A DNA stretch of 64,000 nt from contig NZ_CP031264.1 in NCBI RefSeq assembly GCF_003258605.2, positions 1,364,001 through 1,428,000 on the forward strand, given 5' to 3'. This document shows positions 41,380 through 50,059 of this stretch, piece by piece (position 1 is the first letter of the stretch; the number at the start of each line of letters is the position of its first letter). A model generated the notes under the pieces. The model worked only from the letters and a program-made list of their open reading frames with translations, made no database searches and was not told where the DNA came from. Both the position numbers and the translations under genes were made by a program. The DNA is from Peterkaempfera bronchialis (lineage in GTDB: Bacteria; Actinomycetota; Actinomycetes; Streptomycetales; Streptomycetaceae).

Positions 41380-42351
41380 TCAGGGCCTGGCAGCCTTGCG
41401 CTCCCTGATCCTCTCCGCCGCGCGCAGCCTGGCAGGGGCGGCACGCCGGTTCTCCTCGATCTCGGCTTCGGTCGGAAGTTCGGCGCCCCGGGTGAGCAGC
41501 TTCAGCCAGGGCTGGTACTCCTCCGGGACCACCGGCAGGCCGGGCGGGGCCGTGCTGGTGGCGCCGGCCGCGAACCACTGCTTGACCATGCGGTCCTCCA
41601 GCGAGTGGTACGACAGCACGGCGATGCGGCCGCCGACCGCCAGCGCGTCCAGCGCGCCGGGGACGGCCCGCTCCAGCACCGCCAGCTCGCCGTTGACCTC
41701 GATCCGCAGCGCCTGGAAGGTGCGCTTGGCCGGGTTGCCGCCGGTGCGCCGGGTGGCCGCCGGGATGGCGTTCCGCACCAGCTCCACAAGACGCGCGCTG
41801 GTGGTGAACGGTTCCCGCTCCCGCTCCCGGACGATCACGGTGGCGATCTTCTTGGCGAACCGCTCCTCCCCGTACACCTTGAGGATGCGGGCCAGCGCGC
41901 CGTGGTCGTAGGTGTTGAGCACCTCGGCGGCGCTCAGGCCCCGGGTCTGGTCCATCCGCATGTCCAGCGGGGCGTCCTGGGCGTATGCGAAGCCCCGGTC
42001 GGCCTCGTCCAGCTGCATCGAGGAGACCCCGAGGTCGAAGAGGACGCCCTGGACCCGGGGGATGCCGAGCCGCTCCAGGACGGCCGGGATCTCGTCGTAG
42101 ACGGCGTGCACCAGGGTGGCGCGCTCCCCGTACGGGGCGAGGCGCCGCCCGGCGAGCTCCAGCGCCGCCGGGTCGCGGTCCACCGCGACCAGCCGGGCGT
42201 CGGGGAAGGCACGCAGCAGCGCCTCGCTGTGGCCGCCGAGGCCGAGGGTGGCATCCACCACGACGGCGCCGGGCGCGGTCAGGGCGGGGGCGAGGACGTC
42301 CAGGCAGCGCTGGAGCATCACCGGGACATGGGTGGGCCCTGATCCGGTCAC
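41380..42351 (-). CDS. rsmH: RsmH (MraW), 16S rRNA C1402 N4-methyltransferase
   Basis: A 323-residue SAM-dependent enzyme. HVPVML opens the fold, [16 protein letters not shown] is the SAM motif (about 33-48), [10 protein letters not shown] binds the ribose, [20 protein letters not shown] is the family signature, and [11 protein letters not shown] and [16 protein letters not shown] follow. It methylates C1402 in the decoding site. GTG 42351 overlaps the stop of a 38-codon ORF (GTGA), so its translation is probably coupled to it. It is the first long gene of the dcw run; no mraZ precedes it. Confidence 0.97.
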   Translation of the reverse strand: MTGSGPTHVPVMLQRCLDVLAPALTAPGAVVVDATLGLGGHSEALLRAFPDARLVAVDRDPAALELAGRRLAPYGERATLVHAVYDEIPAVLERLGIPRVQGVLFDLGVSSMQLDEADRGFAYAQDAPLDMRMDQTRGLSAAEVLNTYDHGALARILKVYGEERFAKKIATVIVREREREPFTTSARLVELVRNAIPAATRRTGGNPAKRTFQALRIEVNGELAVLERAVPGALDALAVGGRIAVLSYHSLEDRMVKQWFAAGATSTAPPGLPVVPEEYQPWLKLLTRGAELPTEAEIEENRRAAPARLRAAERIRERKAARP

Positions 42352-42464
42352 CGGGACTCCCCGCTCGCCTCCGGGCGCGGCCGCCCTGCGCCGGTGTACC
42401 CGCCGGCGCGCGAGGGGGGCCGGCCTCCCCCTGCGGTGGTGCGGGCGGGGGCGATGGTGCTCAT
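42348..42464 (-). CDS. small 38-residue ORF coupled to rsmH
   Basis: ATG 42464 with GAAGGG about 10 nt upstream opens 38 codons ([20 protein letters not shown] to the end ...[11 protein letters not shown]) whose TGA overlaps the rsmH GTG by 4 nt. The predicted peptide is basic and Pro/Gly/Ser-rich with no membrane helix. It may be a true small protein or only a device for ribosome delivery to rsmH. Support: position, overlap and ribosome site. Missing: any homology evidence. Confidence 0.5.
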   Translation of the reverse strand: MSTIAPARTTAGGGRPPSRAGGYTGAGRPRPEASGESR

Positions 42465-42512
42465 GCCGGTGGGGCCCTTCTGGTCATGCCGTCGCCCCGG
42501 GCGGGACGCCGT

Positions 42513-42536
42513 GCCGTCCCCATGGTGGGGGACGGC
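42513..42536 (-). promoter_or_regulatory. leader hairpin upstream of the rsmH small ORF
   Basis: Arms GCCGTCCCC (42513-42521) and GGGGACGGC (42528-42536) form a perfect 9-bp stem with a 6-nt loop, about 50 nt before ATG 42464 in the leftward transcript. It could be an attenuator or an mRNA stability element. Confidence 0.45.
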
Positions 42537-42773
42537 CTCCCACCCGGGTCGCGCGGGGTGTGGACGCACCGCCTGGTCCCCGCCCGCTCACTGGGGAAGT
42601 GACCCGTCTGGCACCGGGGAAGGTGCGCCAGCGGATGCGGAGCGGGAGGAGGCCGGGCGAGGCGTCCGGCGGGTGGGGGCGGGGGTCGGTCGGCGTCGCC
42701 GGCCGGTGTCGTGGGACCCGGTGGTCCGCTACCGGCCTGACGGCGTGTCGACGACCCGTGGCACTCCGCCGTC

Positions 42774-42801
42774 ACTCTACTCCACGGCCCGCCCCGGTCA
42801 A
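42774..42801 (-). promoter_or_regulatory. dcw cluster promoter (sigma-70 type)
   Basis: On the minus strand, -35 TTGACC (42796-42801) and -10 TAGAGT (42774-42779) with 16 nt between them. Both hexamers are close to consensus and sit about 300 nt upstream of the small ORF that leads into rsmH. This is the best candidate for the main division-cluster promoter. Confidence 0.68.
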
Positions 42802-42984
42802 TCGCCCGCGACGGCGCACCACCCGTACTGCCCATAGCGAAAGCCCAGCTCAGCGCCGAGGTACGGGCGGCGGAGGAGAGCTGCGCGGACGCCCGGAGAG
42901 CACTCCCACGGGGGGTGCGCCGGTACCCGTGGGCTGCGTCACACCCCCTGCCGTGCGGTACGGCCTTCCCCTACCGTCGCAGAA

Positions 42985-43521
42985 ATGACAGCGATCCCCA
43001 CCCGGCCGCAGCCGCCCACGCCCGGCGACGCCCCCACGATCATCGACCGGTTCGTGGCCGCCAACCACGGCTATGCCGCCGACTACCGCGACGGCGGGAT
43101 GGACGCCCGGCCGGTGCAGCGGGTCGCCGTGGTGGCCTGCATGGACGCCCGGCTGGACGTCCATGCGGCGCTGGGCCTCGCGCTGGGCGACGCCCATGTG
43201 ATCCGCAACGCCGGCGGGGTGGTCACCGACGATGTCATCCGGTCGCTCACCATCAGCCAGCGGGCCCTGGGCACCCGGTCCGTCGCGCTGATCCACCACA
43301 CCGGGTGCGGGCTGCTGGACCTCACCGAGGACTTCCGCCGCGAGCTGGAAGCCGAGGTCGGCCAGCGCCCCCAGTGGGCGGTGGAGGCCTTCGCCGATCT
43401 GGACAGCGACGTCCGGCAGTCCATGGCCCGGGTGCGGACCTGCCCGTTCCTGCCGTATGTCGACGACGTCCGGGGCTTTGTCTTCGACGTCCGCACCGGG
43501 CTGCTCCGCGAGATCGCCTGA
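42985..43521 (+). CDS. beta-carbonic anhydrase
   Basis: A 178-residue zinc enzyme for CO2/bicarbonate conversion. Zinc ligands and catalytic pair are visible: Cys52, Asp54 and Arg56 in VACMDARLD, then His105 and Cys108 in HHTGCG. NAGGVVTDDVIRSL carries the conserved glycine-rich turn. No signal peptide, so cytoplasmic. Its length fits the short actinobacterial beta class. No Shine-Dalgarno lies before ATG 42985 and a -10-like TACCGT ends 8 nt before it, which suggests a leaderless mRNA. Confidence 0.93.
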   Translation: MTAIPTRPQPPTPGDAPTIIDRFVAANHGYAADYRDGGMDARPVQRVAVVACMDARLDVHAALGLALGDAHVIRNAGGVVTDDVIRSLTISQRALGTRSVALIHHTGCGLLDLTEDFRRELEAEVGQRPQWAVEAFADLDSDVRQSMARVRTCPFLPYVDDVRGFVFDVRTGLLREIA

Positions 43522-43672
43522 CGCCCTGCCGGGGCGGCGCCGCGCCACTCCAGGCGGCCGTAAAGCGTCCCCTCCTCGGGTGACGGGAGGCGCTGCTGCG
43601 GGTTGGCCCGGCCCGCCACGGGAGATCCGCTGCCGATGAGACCGTCGTCCCAGGTAGCGAATGAGGTCACCC

Positions 43673-44167
43673 ATGCGGATGCAGCGCAGCACCGTCCACC
43701 GTCCGAGAGCGGTCGCCGCCATCGCCGCCTGCCTGCTGGTGCTGGCCGCCCCCACCGCCGCCCAGGCGCGCGGCCGCCATGGGCACGGCGCCGGTGCGGC
43801 CGTCCGGGTGCTGCGCCTGGTCAACGAGGAGCGGGAGCTGGCCGGGTGCGATCCGCTGACCCTGAACCGGCGGCTGAGCGCCTCGGCCCGGCGGCACAGC
43901 GGGGACATGGCCTTCCGCCGCTTTATGTCGCACTGGGGCTCCGACGGGTCGGCCCCGGTGGACCGGATCAGGAGGAGCGGCTACCGCCCGGCCGCCTGGG
44001 GTGAGAACGTCGCCTACGGCTACCGCACCCCCGAAGAGGTGATGGACGCCTGGATGACCAGCCCCAGCCACCGCCGCAACATCCTGGACTGCGACTACGA
44101 GGAGATGGGCCTCGGACTGGCCGAGCCTGGCGACTACTGGACGCAGGACTTCGGCACCGCCCGCTAG
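43673..44167 (+). CDS. secreted CAP (SCP-like) domain protein
   Basis: A 164-residue exported protein; three ATGs (43661, 43673, 43679) are possible and 43673, with GAGGT before it, is chosen. Signal peptide: basic start then VAAIAACLLVLAAPTAAQA with an AQA cleavage site. The CAP domain follows: LRLVNEERELAGCDPLTLNRRLSASARRHSGDMAF, FMSHWGSDGS, WGENVAYGYRTPEEVMDAWMTSPSHRRNIL, all standard motifs. The His and Glu of the CAP cavity are present. Function of bacterial CAP proteins is mostly unknown; wall or lipid binding has been proposed. Confidence 0.92.
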   Translation: MRMQRSTVHRPRAVAAIAACLLVLAAPTAAQARGRHGHGAGAAVRVLRLVNEERELAGCDPLTLNRRLSASARRHSGDMAFRRFMSHWGSDGSAPVDRIRRSGYRPAAWGENVAYGYRTPEEVMDAWMTSPSHRRNILDCDYEEMGLGLAEPGDYWTQDFGTAR

Positions 44168-44442
44168 GCGGTCTCGCCGGTCCCCTCGGCCCCCTCGGCC
44201 CCCCGGTCTGCCAAGCCGGGGCAAACCGCGCGTGTCGCCCGGCCGGGTGACTTGTGACGCCGATGCAGGGAAGAATGCGGGCAGCAGGCCGGGTCCCCGC
44301 ACCACCTGGGGCGGCCTGTCCGCGTACCCGCAGCTGAGCTGCCGATCCCGGTGCAACCGATCAGCCGGGGGGCGCGTAATTCGGGGTGGAGGGGCCGGTC
44401 CGAGGACCAGGACGGCCCACAGGACGGGCCGAGGAGCAGCGG

Positions 44443-45528
44443 GTGACGACCTTCAACGAGCGTGCCGGTCTCGATGGGCAGGGGCCGACCGGCGCCGCCT
44501 ATCCCGGGACCGGGACGGGGGCCTCGGCATCCGAGTTCCGGCGGGGGGCCTCGGGTCTGCACGAACTCGGCGCCGTGGCGGAGCGGGTGCGGGCGTCCGT
44601 GGAGAGCGTCATCGAGGGCAAGCCGGAGGCGGTCCGCGTCGCGCTGACCGTGATGCTGGCCGAGGGCCATCTGCTGATCGAGGATGTGCCCGGGGTCGGC
44701 AAGACGATGCTGGCCAAGGCGCTGGCCCGGTCGGTGGACTGCACGGTGCGCCGCATCCAGTTCACCCCGGACCTGCTGCCGTCGGATGTCACCGGGACCA
44801 ATATCTTCGACCAGAACCGCCGGGACTTCGAGTTCCGGCCGGGCGCCATCTTCGCCCAGATCGTGGTCGGCGACGAGATCAACCGCGCCTCGCCGAAGAC
44901 CCAGTCGGCGCTGCTGGAGTCCATGGAGGAGCGTCAGGTCACCATCGACGGCACCAGCTATGAGCTGCCGTCGCCGTTCATGGTGATCGCCACCCAGAAC
45001 CCGGTGGAGATGGAGGGCACCTACCCGCTGCCGGAGGCGCAGCGGGACCGCTTCATGGCCCGGATCTCCATCGGCTACCCGGGAGCCGAGGCCGAGTTGG
45101 CGATGCTGGACACCCACGGCGGCGCCTCCCCGCTGGACGACCTCCAGCCGGTGGCGCACGCCCATGACATCCTCAAGCTGGTCGACGCGGTGCGCGCGGT
45201 GCATGTCGCCGACACCGTGCGCCGCTACGCGGTGGACCTGGTGGCCGCCACCCGTACCTCCCCCGAACTGCGGCTCGGCGCCTCGCCCCGGGCCACCCTG
45301 CACCTGCTGCGCGCCGCCCGCGCCTCCGCCGCCCTGGAGGGGCGCGACTACGTCCTGCCGGATGACGTCCAGATGCTCGCGGTGCCGGTGCTGGCCCACC
45401 GCCTGCTGCCGACCGCCGAGACCCAGCTGAGCCGCCGCAGCAGCGAGCAGGTGGTCCGCGACCTGGTGCAGCGGCTGCCCATCCCGCGCCCGCTCGGGGA
45501 CCAGAGCGCCGCGCTGCGGAGGGGCTGA
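44443..45528 (+). CDS. MoxR-family AAA+ ATPase
   Basis: A 361-residue ATPase from GTG 44443, with GAGGAG 6 nt before it. The first 45 residues are disordered. AAA+ motifs: Walker A EDVPGVGKTMLAKALAR (about 95), VTGTNIFDQNRR insert, Walker B VVGDEINRASPKTQSALLESMEE, sensor 1 IATQNPVEMEGTYPLPEAQRDRF and sensor 2 RLGASPRATLHL. It is a chaperone-like ATPase that works with von Willebrand or DUF58 proteins. It is followed 1 nt later by the DUF58 gene, then by a transglutaminase; this trio is common in actinobacteria. Confidence 0.95.
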   Translation: MTTFNERAGLDGQGPTGAAYPGTGTGASASEFRRGASGLHELGAVAERVRASVESVIEGKPEAVRVALTVMLAEGHLLIEDVPGVGKTMLAKALARSVDCTVRRIQFTPDLLPSDVTGTNIFDQNRRDFEFRPGAIFAQIVVGDEINRASPKTQSALLESMEERQVTIDGTSYELPSPFMVIATQNPVEMEGTYPLPEAQRDRFMARISIGYPGAEAELAMLDTHGGASPLDDLQPVAHAHDILKLVDAVRAVHVADTVRRYAVDLVAATRTSPELRLGASPRATLHLLRAARASAALEGRDYVLPDDVQMLAVPVLAHRLLPTAETQLSRRSSEQVVRDLVQRLPIPRPLGDQSAALRRG

Positions 45529-45529
45529 G

Positions 45530-46912
45530 GTGGCCCCGAAGGGCCCGGACAACCCCTCGGGTCTCCGTACCGGTCTGCGCGGGCTGACCACCCGGGGCCG
45601 CTCCTTTCTCGCGGCCGGTCTCACCGCCGTGCTCTGCTCCTATCTGCTGGGGCAGGACGCCCTGCTGCGGGTCGGCATCCTGCTGGCCGTGCTGCCGGTG
45701 GCCTCCGCCGTCCTGCTGCTGCGCACCCGCTACCGGGTCGCCAGCGGCCGGCGGCTGACCCCGCACCGGGCGCCGGCCGGTCAGGAGGCGCGGGTGCATC
45801 TGCGGGTGGACAACGTCTCCCGGGTGCCCACCGGCCTGCTGATGCTGGAGGACCGGGTGCCGTATGTGCTGGGCCCGCGCCCCCGCTTCGTCCTGGACCG
45901 GGTGGAGCCGCGCGGCCACCGCGAGGTCTCCTACCGGGTCCGCTCCGACCTGCGCGGCCGCTATCCGCTGGGGCCGCTCCAGCTGCGGCTCTCCGACCCG
46001 TTCGGGATGTGCGAGCTGACCCGCGCCTTCACCACCGCCGACATCCTCACCGTGGTGCCGCAGGTGCAGCCGCTGCCGCCGGTCCGGCTGCCCGGGGAGT
46101 CCGGCGGCTACGGCGACAGCCGCTCCCGGGCGGTGGCGCTGGCCGGTGAGGACGACGTGGTGCCGCGCGGCTACCGGCACGGCGACGACCTGCGGCGGGT
46201 GCACTGGAAGTCCACCGCCCGCTACGGCGAGCTGATGGTGCGCCGCGAGGAGCAGCCGCTGCGGTCGCGCGCCACGGTGCTGCTGGACACCCGCGACATC
46301 GGGCACCGGGGTACCGGTCCGGGCTCCTCCTTCGAGTGGGCGGTCTCCGCCGCCGCCTCGGTGGCCGTGCACCTGCTGGAGCGCGGCTATGCGGTGCGGC
46401 TGCTCACCGACACCGGCCTGTCGGTGCCGGAGGCGGGCGCCGCGCACACCGGCGGTGCGGTCTCCGAGGTGTCCGGGCTGCTGCTGGACACGCTGGCGGT
46501 GGTGCAGCTGTCGGACGGCGCCGGGCTGGCCCGCGCCGAGGAGGTGCTGCGGCTCGGCGGCGAGGGGCTGCTGGTGGCCGTCCTGGGGTCGCTGGACGAG
46601 GAGCAGGCGGCCCGGCTCGGCCGACTGCGCCGCCGTACCGGCGCCGCCGTCGCCTTCCTGCTGGACACCGGGACCTGGACCGGCCTGCGGCATGTCCTGC
46701 CCGCCGTACCCGCCGCCGAGGTGGACACCGGGGAGCGGCTGCTGCGCGAGTCCGGCTGGACCGTGCTGCGGGCCGGTGCCGGGGACTCCGCCGCCACGCT
46801 GTGGCGGCTGGCCGACCGCGACGCCCAGCCGGGCCCGGGAGGAGGGGGCGGCATGCCGAGCTTCTCCGGGGGCGCGGCACCGCGGACCGAGGGAGAGGGG
46901 GGTCCGGCGTGA
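45530..46912 (+). CDS. DUF58 domain membrane protein
   Basis: A 460-residue protein from GTG 45530, directly after the MoxR stop. Two hydrophobic helices lie at residues 25-65 (FLAAGLTAVLCSYLLGQDALL; VGILLAVLPVASAVLLLRT). An Ig-like beta region follows, then the DUF58/vWA-like core: GEDDVVPRGYRHGDDLRRVHWKSTARYGELMVRREEQP near residues 205-240. The C-terminal 80 residues end in Gly-rich low complexity. MoxR-DUF58 pairs are thought to help assemble or stress-protect complexes. Overlaps the transglutaminase by 4 nt. Confidence 0.92.
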   Translation: MAPKGPDNPSGLRTGLRGLTTRGRSFLAAGLTAVLCSYLLGQDALLRVGILLAVLPVASAVLLLRTRYRVASGRRLTPHRAPAGQEARVHLRVDNVSRVPTGLLMLEDRVPYVLGPRPRFVLDRVEPRGHREVSYRVRSDLRGRYPLGPLQLRLSDPFGMCELTRAFTTADILTVVPQVQPLPPVRLPGESGGYGDSRSRAVALAGEDDVVPRGYRHGDDLRRVHWKSTARYGELMVRREEQPLRSRATVLLDTRDIGHRGTGPGSSFEWAVSAAASVAVHLLERGYAVRLLTDTGLSVPEAGAAHTGGAVSEVSGLLLDTLAVVQLSDGAGLARAEEVLRLGGEGLLVAVLGSLDEEQAARLGRLRRRTGAAVAFLLDTGTWTGLRHVLPAVPAAEVDTGERLLRESGWTVLRAGAGDSAATLWRLADRDAQPGPGGGGGMPSFSGGAAPRTEGEGGPA

Positions 46913-49343
46913 CGGGCCGTACCCGGCTGACGCTGTGCTCGGCGGCGGCCGTACTGCTGGTGTCCTTCTGCCTGGCGCCGCTGGTCTCCCCGGCGGGCTG
47001 GCTGCTGCACGCCGCCTTCCTGGTGGGGGTGATGGCGGGGGCCGGTGCGCTCGTCCGGCGGCTGGCGCTGCCCCGCCCGCTGGTGGTCGCGGCCCAGCTG
47101 GTGGTGCTGCTGTACCTGCTGGTGCTGGGCTTTGCGCGCGGCGCGGCGCTGTACGGGCTGCTGCCCGGACCGGCCGCGCTGAACGCGCTGAGCCAGGTGC
47201 TGCGCAACGGCTTCGACGACATCAACGTCTATGGGACGCCTGCCCCGGACACCGCCGGGCTGCGGCTGGTGCTGGTCGGCTCGGTGGCCCTGATCGCGGT
47301 GGCGGTGGACGCCCTCGCCGTCACCTACCGCCGGGCGGCCCTCGCCGGGCTGCCGCTGCTGGCGCTGTACTCGGTGGGGTCCGGCCTCGGTGACCGGGGT
47401 CCGTCCTGGCTGTGGTTCCTGCTGGCCGCCGGCGGCTATCTGACGGTGCTCTTCGCCGAGGGCCAGGACCGGCTCTCCCGCTGGGGGCGGGTCTTCCACG
47501 GCCCCCGCCGCAGCGGCGCCGGGCCGACCCCGCTCACCCGCTCCGGGCACCGGATCGGCGTGGTGGCACTGGCCGTCGCGCTGCTGGTGCCGGTCTTCCT
47601 GCCCGGTCTGGGCGACGGCCTGGTCGGCGGCGGCTTCGGCCATGGGCACGGCAAGGGCGGCGGCACCATCACCGCCATCAACCCGGTGGTCTCCCTCCAG
47701 GCGGACCTCAACCGCCCGGCCAACATCGAGCAGCTGCGCTACACCACCACCTCACGGCACGCCGGGGACATGTACATCCGGGTCGCGGTGTCCGACGAGT
47801 TCAACGGCGTCGACTGGAAGCCCTCCCAGCAGAAGGTCGAGGACGTACCGTCGCCTCTGCCGAACCCGACCGGGCTCTCCGGCGCGGTCGACCGCGCCGA
47901 GGTCACCACCCGGATCGCGATCGGCAACCATCTGAGCCAGGAGTGGCTCCCCATGCCCTACCCGGCCTCCCAGGTCGACGTGGACGGCAGCTGGCGGTTC
48001 GAGCCCAACAGCCGGACCCTGGTGGGCGACAACGGGCAGAAGACCCTCGGACTGACGTATGTGGTCCGGAGCCTGGAGCTGGAGCCCAGCGCGGAGCAGC
48101 TGCGCGACGCCCCGGCGCCGCCCGACGACATCGCCCAGCGCTACCTCCGGCTGCCCGCCGACCTGCCGCCGGTGGTGCGCTCCACCGCGCTCCAGGTGAC
48201 CAAGGACGCCGCCACCCCGTACGACAAGGCGGTGGCGCTCCAGGACTGGTTCGCCCACTCCGGCCAGTTCACCTATGACACCGAGGTGGAGGCCGGCACC
48301 GGCGTCAACGCCATCACCAGGTTCCTCCGCGACAAGGAGGGCTTCTGCGTGCACTTCTCCGCCACCATGGCGGCGATGGCACGGGCGCTGGGCATCCCCG
48401 CCCGGGTGGCGGTGGGCTTCACCTCGGGCAGCCTCGAATCCGGCGACACCTGGGTGGTGGGCAGCAAGGACGCCCACGCCTGGCCCGAGCTGTACTTCGA
48501 GGGGGCCGGCTGGCTGCGCTTCGAGCCCACGCCCAGCCGGGGCACCACCCCCGACTACGCCGAGGAGCAGGCCCCGGCCACGCCCGGCGGCGACCGGCAG
48601 GAGCCGGCGCCCAAGCCGTCCAGCCGGCCGTCGGCCGGACCGAGCGCCGACCCGTCGTGCGTCGGCAAGGAGCGGCAGCTGGGCGAGTGCGGCGGTGACC
48701 AGGCGGCCGTGCGGCCGGGCGCCCCGCAGCAGTCGTCCTGGCCGACCGCCGGTCTGCTGGCGGGCATCGGGCTCGGGGGCTGCTGCTGGCGCTGCTGCTC
48801 ACCCCGATGGTGTGGCGGGCCCGGGTGCGCAGGGCCCGGCTGCGGCCGGGGTCCGGCAGCGGGTCCGGCGGCGGGGGCGCGGCTGTCCAGTCGGCGGAGC
48901 TGACGGACGCGCAGGTGCTCGCCGCCTGGCAGGAACTGGTGGACTCGGCCTGGGACCTGGGCATCACCCCGGACGACGCGGAGACCCCGCGCCGCACCGT
49001 CACCCGGATCGCGGCGGCGGCGCCGCTGGAGGGCGAGCCCCGGGAGGCGGCCGGGCGGGTGGCGCTGGCCACCGAGCAGGTGCTGTACGCCCGTACCGCG
49101 CAGCCCTCCCCCGAGCTGGGCCGGGATGTCCGCACGGCCAGCGAGGGCCTGCGGGTCGCGGCCGGACGGCGGGCCCGGGTGCGGGCGGTGCTGCTGCCGC
49201 CGTCGTCGGCGCGGCTGGCCTGGCGGGTCGCGGACCGGTTCGCGGCCGGGCGGGAAACGGTGCAGGAGGCCGCGTGGACGGTGCGGCGGAGAACGGCCGC
49301 CGCCGTCGGCAGGCTGCTGTGGTGGCGGCGGCGGCGCGGCTGA
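46909..49343 (+). pseudogene. TgpA-type transglutaminase-like membrane protein, frameshifted near its C-terminus
   Basis: GTG 46909 (GTGA overlap with DUF58) starts a protein with five to six N-terminal helices (DUF3488-like), a large outer transglutaminase-like domain and a C-terminal DUF4129 tail. Catalytic residues: Cys480 in GFCVHFSATM, His523 in DAHAWPEL, acid in WLRFEPTP. A last helix (SWPTAGLLAGIGLGG) meets a run of five G at 48775-48779; there the frame slips by one base. In-frame reading gives a Cys-rich nonsense tail ending at 48903, whereas one extra G restores LLLALLLTPMVWRARV and the DUF4129 domain (ELTDAQVLAAWQELVDSA) to 49343. The gene is thus either broken or mis-sequenced. 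Catalytic part intact. Confidence 0.85.
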
Positions 49344-49378
49344 GAGATGGGCTTGCGCCCGCGAGGGACGTGAAGGGC

Positions 49379-49431
49379 ATGTGAAGGCGGCGGGTGGACA
49401 GAGTGTCTCTGTCCACCCGCCGCCTTCACAT
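49379..49431. terminator. 25-bp perfect hairpin between convergent operons
   Basis: Arms 49379-49403 and 49407-49431 are perfectly complementary over 25 bp with a TGT loop. It is the longest perfect stem seen here, 36 nt past the transglutaminase stop and 24 nt from the DUF3040 stop. It is probably a bidirectional terminator. Confidence 0.85.
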
Positions 49432-49454
49432 CGGATCGGCGATCGCGGTGCCCG

Positions 49455-49838
49455 TCAGGGGCCCTGCTGCTCGTCGCGGCGCCGCTGCCAACGCTGCTCG
49501 ATGCGGTCCATCATCCCGGCCCGGCGACGCGCGGCGGGTGCTGGGCGGGAGCCGTCGCCACCACCGCGCGGTACGCGCTTCCATCCGGTGACGACCAGGA
49601 CGGCACACCCCAGCATCACCAGGAAGCCGATCACACTCACCGGCACGATCTGGGCGACCATGCCCCCCATCAGGAGGCCGATACCCACCACAAACCCCAC
49701 GGCGGCCAGGTAGACACGCCGGCGGGTGTAGGTGCGCAGTCCGGTTCCCTCAAGCGCTGTCGCGAACTTGGGATCTTCGGCGTACAGCGCTCGCTCCATC
49801 TGCTCGAGCAGTCGCTGCTCGTGCTCCGAGAGCGGCAC
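49455..49838 (-). CDS. DUF3040 membrane protein
   Basis: A 127-residue protein. The family opening MPLSEHEQRLLEQMERALYAEDPKFATAL is followed by two adjacent helices (YLAAVGFVVGIGLLMGGMVA and VSVIGFLVMLGCAVLVVTGW) and a basic tail (MMDRIEQRWQRRRDEQQ). GTG start. Family members are widespread in actinobacteria; their role is unknown. It is separated by about 220 bp from dinB in the same direction, and is likely to have its own promoter. Confidence 0.93.
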   Translation of the reverse strand: MPLSEHEQRLLEQMERALYAEDPKFATALEGTGLRTYTRRRVYLAAVGFVVGIGLLMGGMVAQIVPVSVIGFLVMLGCAVLVVTGWKRVPRGGGDGSRPAPAARRRAGMMDRIEQRWQRRRDEQQGP

Positions 49839-50059
49839 GGAGTCCTCCTACTCGTCGGTCGCGGGGGCGACCGCCGCCACCCCTGACGGGGTGGCGAGTC
49901 CCTTCAGGATAGGCAGGGAGTCGCCTCCGTGGAACCCACCCCAGTGCAGACAGCTACGGCGCGGATCCGGACGGTTGCGACTCCGCCATGCCATCCGGGC
50001 CCTGATGTGGTCCATATGCCCCATGCACCTGGCTGTCATGCTTCGTTGCTTTACCCAGA

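Larger units (their letters stand above)
42465..42984. other. divergent regulatory region, dcw cluster versus carbonic anhydrase
   Basis: 520 bp without a supported gene. It holds a leftward promoter (42774-42801), a 9-bp hairpin in the leftward leader (42513-42536) and, next to the right end, a likely -10 (TACCGT, 42972-42977) placed so close to ATG 42985 that the carbonic anhydrase mRNA may be leaderless. No mraZ-like reading frame is seen. Confidence 0.6.

Noticed and set aside
42465-42984. A possible mraZ gene upstream of rsmH
   Set aside because: No frame shows the MraZ/AbrB-like motifs; the region is promoter and leader.
44168-44442. Possible small gene between the CAP protein and MoxR
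   Set aside because: 275 bp without a frame that has both a ribosome site and protein-like composition.
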